Below, one piece after another: positions 61,490-64,000 of a DNA stretch of 64,000 nucleotides (its first letter is position 1; each line of letters starts with the position of its first letter). Source of the DNA: Manihot esculenta (Eukaryota; Streptophyta; Magnoliopsida; Malpighiales; Euphorbiaceae); assembly GCF_001659605.2 (NCBI RefSeq), contig NC_035172.2, forward strand, positions 34,337,342 to 34,401,341, in the 5' to 3' direction. The notes beneath the pieces were generated by a model, which did not search any database, was not told the origin of the DNA, and saw only the letters and a program-made list of their open reading frames with translations. Both the position numbers and the translations under genes were made by a program.

Positions 61490-63874
61490 TTAATATCTCA
61501 CTGGCCTGCAATTCAAGTATGCTATTCGAGCTGCTTCACTTTTCTGTCTTATGTCCTCGTACATTTTCAATGAAGCCTCAGAAAATTTGTTGAGTCTGTC
61601 AAGAACCTTTGTCAAACTTGCTTGTATGCAGCTCAAGCTCGATGCAGCTTCATCATTTTTCTCATCATCTTTTCTCTCCAACTCTCCATTATTTTCATCA
61701 ATTAATTTCTCTTTGTTTTGTAATTGTTCTGTCTTTTGATCCATTAAATGGCAAAGGTCAGATAAGAAGGCTTTGATAGCATTGCCAAGTTCCTCAGATG
61801 GCAAAGCTTTTATGCCAGCTGACCAATCACGGCAAAGCACAAAAATTGGTGGGGCCAGGGCTCGACGAGGGGAGAATGGTCTCCTGCTCTTGGAACGCTC
61901 TCGTGGTTGCAGGATGCAGTTTTGCAGCCACCCATTAAGAGCATCCACATAGGAAGCATGACTGTTAACCCAGTTTGCAAAGCTCAGGCCGAAACACTCT
62001 ATCTCTTCCAGGAGCTGAGCCATAATCTGCCTGTGAGTATCTCCCTGTGGACTTCCTGATGTCCTTCTTAAATGGTATGCCAATGAGATGGTGATGTATT
62101 GTGCATGATGGCATTCAAGCATAGCCTTCCACATCCTGATCAGCCTGCATATGTTTGCTGGTGTCATCAATCCAACACTACTGATGAATTAACAGAAATG
62201 TCTCATTCATGTGGTTCTCAAGGATTATACATATAACGATAGGCTACAGTATTAGATTTTCAATGCTTAATTTTATTTGAGATAAATAAGGAAATAAGAA
62301 CATTGCCTACCCTTGAATTAGCTCTAGAAGTTGTGGCTGCAACTCTTCATCTCGCATCTTCTCAATCCGTTTTGATATTGTATCAACAGAATGAATCGCG
62401 ACTATTATCCGTGAATGCAGATCCTTTACAACTGCTCGGGTCTTGTCAATCACTAGAGCACTATGGTCCTTGGCAAACTGGTGCCTGAGTTGGTCACATT
62501 TCTGATCGTACTCCTTCCTGATATATTCACTGGCCTATAGACAACCAAATTTTAAGTGTCTGCAAATCCAAGTATGCCGTTGGCAATGCTAATATACTTG
62601 GGTAACCAATAACAAAGTAATAGCAAAGTCAGCAGCATAATATTCAGGATGGTGGTTGCTTATGAGGAAAGTATATAATTTTTAAAGATACTTCCTTAGA
62701 AATCATGATGCAAATGTTAACAGTTGAATGCAAATTTATTGGAAAGGATTTAAATGGAATTTGGTAGAGAATAAGGCTCCGTTTCCAGGAAAATGTTTGG
62801 AGCACTCAGAAAATTTGGTCAACAAAAAATATTTTTCTGGTCAAAAGAAGTCATTTTCCACACATTGAATAAAACCTCTCTGTATATCCAAACAGTAGGT
62901 TATGTCACGCAAGAAGGGTCATTTTTTTTAGAGGAACATGCAAGAAAGATCTTAATCTACAAAACTGTTGCAATTAAAAACCAATAGTTTTTGGGACAAG
63001 AAAATGTTCCCTATTGATAAAGTATTGTAAAATATTGTCGATGTGCATATTCATATCATGAATCAGTAGAGAAACAAAGGCACCAAAATCAAGCCATCCC
63101 CTCATATACAGTACATAACATAAGATTAAAATGCAGAATCAAAGGGGTAGAAAAGATGTTAACATTTATGTCATGTGGGCTCAAGAACATATCACCACTC
63201 CTATAATCAAAGAGGAGTTGACAAAGTACCTTTACTTCATCATATAATTTTCTTTCCCATGCATACAGCCTATCAAGGGTAGAAGTATGACTTCCTGCAA
63301 TCATGCAGAACTCTTCAACAAAATCACTACCACTATCAGAAATATCATCTCTTGTTGCCATCGCAAGTGGATTTCTTGATGAAGATGACCTTGAAGATGC
63401 TGTCCTTTTCCATGTAATGACCTTTGTAACATGTTCTGCAGGTTCTACAATATTGGAGAAGACAAAATGGTATGAAAAGACAGAAATACTGCACCCATTA
63501 AACTAGTAAGAAAGAACAGCAAAATCAACATCATATAAATGTGCCTGCAAGTTGAAATCAACTATTGACTCAACACCCCTACAGCACCAATAGGTACTTA
63601 TAGAAGGTATCCTAAATGCCAAGAATCAATTCACCGGATCAGTAAAGTATATGGAATGTTGAATTATTAAAGAGTCGCAAGTGCAATATGCATTTGTGAT
63701 AACAAATACAGCCTAAAAAAGCAATTTACACCATTGAATAGATTACAATATAATTGCATTGATGGCCCAAATCTTGATGTGCTTGAAGCTAAAGCTTACC
63801 ATAAGATGAAAGTCCAGCCTTTCCTTGGCAGCAAATATGGAAAGCTGTCAGAACTGTTGAGGCAGATGAATTCC
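61490..63874 (-). CDS. DUF630/DUF632 (NRG2-like) protein, 3' part; 5' end beyond the window
   Basis: Exons visible on the minus strand: 63874-63800, 63444-63230, 62534-62311, 62144-61490, all with GT-AG introns and matching phases (about 389 codons). They encode most of the DUF632 domain: STLDRLYAWERKLYDEVK, EYIRKEYDQKCDQLRHQFAK, LHSRIIVAIHSVDTISKRIE, LIRMWKAMLECHHAQ, the block WVNSHASYVDALNGWLQNCI, and RRALAPPIFVLCRDWSAGI, then a Lys/Glu coiled-coil tail. Family members include Arabidopsis NRG2, a nitrate-signalling regulator, and rice REL2; the N-terminal DUF630 and Pro-rich part must lie at higher coordinates outside the window. 63875-64000 is intron. Membrane or nuclear role varies within the family, so function is not assigned further. 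Confidence 0.9.
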
Positions 63875-64000
63875 CTATGACAATCAAATTTATTACGAAT
63901 AAATTCGCGAAAAGATTTAGCAATAAAATCTACATGAATAAAAGCAAACATGCATTTGCATTGCCGTGGGTAAACAAGGAACCAGAATATAAATTAGCTG

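Overview
This is nuclear DNA from a flowering plant, very probably a eudicot. Genes have short phase-consistent GT-AG introns, intergenic DNA is extremely AT-rich, and plant families (DUF632, ERF, NHL/LEA_2, PLAT1, TPP, ACX2) are interspersed with LTR retrotransposons. The gene content is compatible with Malpighiales/Euphorbiaceae, but I cannot fix the species from sequence alone. No tRNA, rRNA, CRISPR or prokaryotic feature was seen.

Layout. 1-1117: two nested LTR ends of one large-LTR family. 2930-3549 (-): a secreted PLAT-domain gene with a promoter built of G-box-containing tandem repeats. 4085-17060: a decayed minus-strand plant-transposon gag-like gene (putative gypsy-type transposon domain), split by an 11.8-kb Ty3/gypsy element at 4654-16449. 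That element has 2.1-kb LTRs, an ACAAC target duplication, an initiator-Met primer site, a polypurine tract and a one-frame gag-pol on the minus strand. A 2232-bp solo LTR of the same family sits inside its left LTR. 19471-20304 (+): NHL/LEA_2 membrane protein. 26564-28686 (-): ten-exon trehalose-6-phosphate phosphatase. 41542-42627 (-): RAP2-4/WIND1-like ERF factor. 48863-50427 (-): four-exon plant protein of unknown function. 53450-60586 (+): seven-exon peroxisomal acyl-CoA oxidase (ACX2 type) carrying a dead antisense RTE-like LINE in its fourth intron. 61490-64000 (-): 3' part of a DUF630/DUF632 (NRG2-like) gene that continues beyond the window.

The genes are not an operon-like system. 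A loose common theme is stress and ABA biology: PLAT1, TPP, RAP2-4 and NHL families are stress-linked in other plants, and CACGTG G-boxes lie upstream of the PLAT, TPP and ACX2 genes. This is an inference from motifs only.

The most unusual structure is in the retrotransposon family. Its LTRs carry many copies of a 13-bp GC-rich palindrome (TTCGGCGGCCGAA) on both sides of the LTR TATA box, plus a second array of inverted-repeat units whose sequence differs between two LTR subfamilies at the equivalent position. The gag-pol is dead in several independent ways (two CAG-to-TAG type stops, a 141-bp in-frame duplication with a stop at its junction, a deletion in RT, a lost zinc-finger Cys). I found no clear new biological system beyond these leads.
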